A stretch of 17,692 bases of DNA from Bacteroidia bacterium (lineage in GTDB: Bacteria; Bacteroidota; Bacteroidia; Bacteroidales; Azobacteroidaceae): assembly GCA_025996895.1 (NCBI GenBank), contig BNTW01000054.1:1-17692 (forward strand), read 5' to 3'. A model generated the notes under the pieces. That model had not been told where the DNA came from. It searched no databases and saw nothing but the letters and a program-made list of their open reading frames with translations. Position numbers and translations under genes: made by a program. Position 1 is the first letter of the stretch; each line of letters starts with the position of its first letter. Shown piece by piece: positions 16,101 to 17,692 of this stretch.

Positions 16101-17692
16101 AAACAAAACCGATTCGGTCGCTACCGAAATTACTTACAACAGTGCTACCCTGCCCGGTACGATAATTGAAAAAGTGAATAATAAAATCGTTTCGCAAGTT
16201 TCCAGACTGTTCGATCAATTTTCCAACATTACGCAGGAAGAAACTACTCCTTACGAAGCAACTCTCTACAAGCTGGTAAAAAAATACGAATACAGCACCA
16301 ACGGTACAAAATTAACAAAAAGCACCGATGTCTTCAAGCATGTAACTTCCTACGGATATACAAGCAACCGGCTGACAGGGGTAACCGACTACAACAACCG
16401 GACGACCGGTTACCAATACGATGCTTTCGGACGTTTGAGCAAGAAAACCAACCCGGACGGAACAATCGAACAGACAACGCTCGTCGCGGATTCGATACAG
16501 ATTGGGATCGGCAGTGAAGATGATGATACGGTTCTTCCGAGGGTTGCCAGAGAGGGAGTTGAACTTCTTCCACCACCTACCCGCATTAAAATTGTTGGCG
16601 GCTATACCGTTACTCAAACGGCAACCGGACAGCCTACCGTAGCTACTGTATATGACGGCCTTCACCGCAAGAAACGCGAAGAAAGAAAAACCTTTAATTC
16701 GACAATGGTCTATACCATAACGCAATACGACGACTTGGGACGAACATATCGTGTATCACTTCCTTCTTCTTCCAAATCGCCTTCTTATTGGAATACTTAC
16801 GAATATGACAATTACAACAGGGTGAAATCTTTAACTTACGCTTCCGGCAAGAAAGATTCGTATGCTTACAGCGACAACAGTGTTACAAGCACCATCGACG
16901 AAATGACAAGTACTAAAACATATGATGCAAGCGGACAACTGAAGACGGTAACCGATCCGGCAGGAACGATTACTTATAAATTGCGTGCAGACAACCAAAC
17001 CGATACGATTTTAGCCCCGGGTAGCGTAATCACCCGCTTTGTTTATGATGCTTATAACCGGCAGACGTCTATCATCGACCCCAGTGCGGGAACAAAATCG
17101 TTCGGCTATGACGAGCGCGGAAATATAAACAAGGAAACCAATGCCAACGGAAAAATAACCAACCTGGTTTATGATAAATATAACCGGCTGAAATCAAGGA
17201 CTGTTCCCGAATTTACGACCGATTTTCAATATACGGCCGACGGACAGCTGGAATTTGAAGACAACAGCAACTACACAGGCAAAGAATATTCCTACGACGA
17301 TTTCGGCCGGTTGGAAATTGAATACGAGCGGGCGGCTTCAGGCTATTCGTTGACAAAAACTTACAGCTACCTGAATGGAACACTCGATCAGATACGTTAT
17401 CAATCCGAGTTGGGGTTAAACGTTACCGAAAAATATTATTACGCCAACGGCTATCTGACGGAAATCAAACTGAACGGCACTACTTCCATCTGGAAACTGA
17501 CGGCCGAAAACGTTTTTGGACAACCGACCAGCGTAACAACCGGTAGCCTTGCACGAACGTATGATTACAATGCTTACGGACTGCCTACCCGGAGAAAAGT
17601 CGGAACAGTACAAGATTTCAGCTATAATTTTCAGGCTAAAACCGGAAATCTATCGTCCTTAACCAACAATAAAACCTACAATGCGGAAACAT
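13135..17692 (+). CDS. Giant SpvB / FG-GAP / YD-repeat (RHS-type) exported protein, 5' part
   Basis: Open from the ATG at 13135 to the window end (at least 1519 codons), with no stop or frameshift. Signal peptide 1-21 (cleavage after KA). From about 77 to 150 it has an SpvB/TcaC-like N-terminal domain (GEIPVTSGMANGAMTVNVPI then GAGWNISGL). Three FG-GAP/VCBS-like calcium loops follow: DYDGDGKTD (572-580), DVNGDGKID (634-642) and DFNGDGRSD (691-699). From about 1050 on it consists of YD repeats, for example YQYDAFGRL (1093-1101), YEYDNYNRV, FVYDAYNRQ, FGYDERGNI, LVYDKYNRL and YSYDDFGRL. Such proteins build a large beta-cocoon shell, and the variable C-terminal tip, outside this window, usually carries the effector or toxin. 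It is probably exported; whether it has its own type IX sorting domain cannot be seen. It forms a pair with the small YD/sorting-domain gene 26 bp upstream. Confidence 0.9.
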   Translation, partial: MKTKYFLATALLFSLSFQLKAQDTTATKPAREPGPVLVSISEPNTAAESLIAPDSAYFAAVDNARPLEAASSQIVHAVGEIPVTSGMANGAMTVNVPIEVIPGLADMTPNIALVYNNMSGNGVAGAGWNISGLFPITYRNQSVYYNNKVEPAEPGFSSGLCWEGRRLLVWNASSKTYRIESSEKTITAYKNGNNDELFVCDNQGNTYYYKYDTARKVFYLFKRTDRHRNYISYSYKIDNNIYYIETIQYGGNDLKSTAHTQTITFTYETRQDPSLAYAFGVEMKTALRLQSISTGERTYTLTYTDSYYSLLSSINCTADKDNTTYSLQPLKFTYNTGASGNSFKKTEGNLTRYFSGGNYEKIDVLTGKYAPSNLEEGFVMYWKENTYKWCVLNGETSLHSEHAPESELVLAHTYSAATSSVPLVVKAQNGLRQVVTLNADDRPENNEVVLINAVGGRGLNCPQTITFRIYSASSTGFNSSYKQATYSLPTEYNYNGYYSVTPIIYHTGDFFGEGIERIIGVQSKFKHNNNIVVSSRSAIYQFDIKGNGYSYASSTYTPPFDIEQQDQIITMDYDGDGKTDLWHFHANGFDVYSFVPQTPLNSLIVTYSLKKIASSTTITRDDMNSEAIKVLFGDVNGDGKIDIVKSIMVSIGDTVSCTQLLSTGNGTFKTSGYVILSSLSIIVSKNVLMHDFNGDGRSDIVYLNDNTLRVLYSDGQKINKDITATYTVSGIENDGKLFTIGAEAPNPNRVLGYIKGQKMMKLAIDRNEMYNAYLKTATTGFNVKTEATYKRIDDANGYSTYYSPGTNATFPYQNYIGYLYVLTNTNQTFDSKTVGANSYTYQNAVIHRQGLGFCGFEKISSYDALSGQTAITTFDPFNFGLTKKTEVKMGDTKLQSVENTYSVTLAGNKEPRIRLTYQTTTDFIKGNTITVDNQQFDEYGNVKKSVKRYGSDYTEETNITYYNSLDTTQANANTRIGFPQISKVKRIRGNKTDSVATEITYNSATLPGTIIEKVNNKIVSQVSRLFDQFSNITQEETTPYEATLYKLVKKYEYSTNGTKLTKSTDVFKHVTSYGYTSNRLTGVTDYNNRTTGYQYDAFGRLSKKTNPDGTIEQTTLVADSIQIGIGSEDDDTVLPRVAREGVELLPPPTRIKIVGGYTVTQTATGQPTVATVYDGLHRKKREERKTFNSTMVYTITQYDDLGRTYRVSLPSSSKSPSYWNTYEYDNYNRVKSLTYASGKKDSYAYSDNSVTSTIDEMTSTKTYDASGQLKTVTDPAGTITYKLRADNQTDTILAPGSVITRFVYDAYNRQTSIIDPSAGTKSFGYDERGNINKETNANGKITNLVYDKYNRLKSRTVPEFTTDFQYTADGQLEFEDNSNYTGKEYSYDDFGRLEIEYERAASGYSLTKTYSYLNGTLDQIRYQSELGLNVTEKYYYANGYLTEIKLNGTTSIWKLTAENVFGQPTSVTTGSLARTYDYNAYGLPTRRKVGTVQDFSYNFQAKTGNLSSLTNNKTYNAET

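Noticed and set aside
15598..16725. Two long minus-strand open frames opposite the giant YD gene
   Set aside because: The plus strand carries unbroken YD-protein coding sequence; the antisense frames have no promoter or family resemblance.

Overview
The window (about 17.7 kb, moderate GC) reads as chromosomal DNA of a member of the Bacteroidota, most likely the order Bacteroidales and a lineage with a type IX secretion system (Paludibacter, Proteiniphilum or Dysgonomonas-like; this placement is inference). The evidence is: promoters of the Bacteroidota TTTG / TAnnTTTG type before most transcription units and no strong Shine-Dalgarno sequences; a xylanase of the Bacteroidetes type, with carbohydrate-binding modules inserted in the catalytic domain, behind the end of a surface glycan-binding-type gene; C-terminal sorting domains of the type IX system; and a ribH gene directly behind a membrane-anchored TPR gene.

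Layout. Positions 1-2741 are the end of a polysaccharide-utilisation operon: the 3' end of a probable surface glycan-binding protein, then a lipoprotein GH10 xylanase with two tandem CBM4-like modules. The gap 2742-3109 holds a possible small RNA unit, a terminator and a promoter. Positions 3110-4363 encode a secreted two-domain protein with a sorting-type C-terminus. A small type II toxin-antitoxin pair (4495-5143, PIN-domain toxin) follows; an 18-bp sequence occurs once over its promoter and again at the end of the toxin gene. It meets a convergent glycosyltransferase (5130-6248, minus). Divergent from that gene is a plus-strand run: TPR membrane protein, ribH, tRNA-Tyr, uvrB (6376-9681). 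On the minus strand are an orphan CdiA/MuF-type nuclease-like gene (9766-10245) and the folD-ffh pair, with ffh first in transcription order. The right end (12686 to beyond 17692) is a plus-strand pair: a tiny secreted protein made of one RHS/YD motif plus a canonical type IX sorting domain, then a very large SpvB / FG-GAP / YD-repeat protein that runs off the window.

How the genes fit together. The left block is for capture and cleavage of xylan at the cell surface. The middle block is housekeeping (riboflavin, tyrosine tRNA, DNA repair, one-carbon metabolism, protein targeting), with two A+T-rich foreign-looking pieces (toxin-antitoxin pair, orphan nuclease) at its junctions. The right block is an exported RHS system. 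The points most worth a second look are the RHS 'stub' plus giant RHS pair, the 18-bp repeat around the toxin-antitoxin locus, uvrB starting four bases after the tRNA-Tyr gene, the orphan nuclease with an opposing promoter at its 3' end, and the near-leaderless glycosyltransferase promoter.
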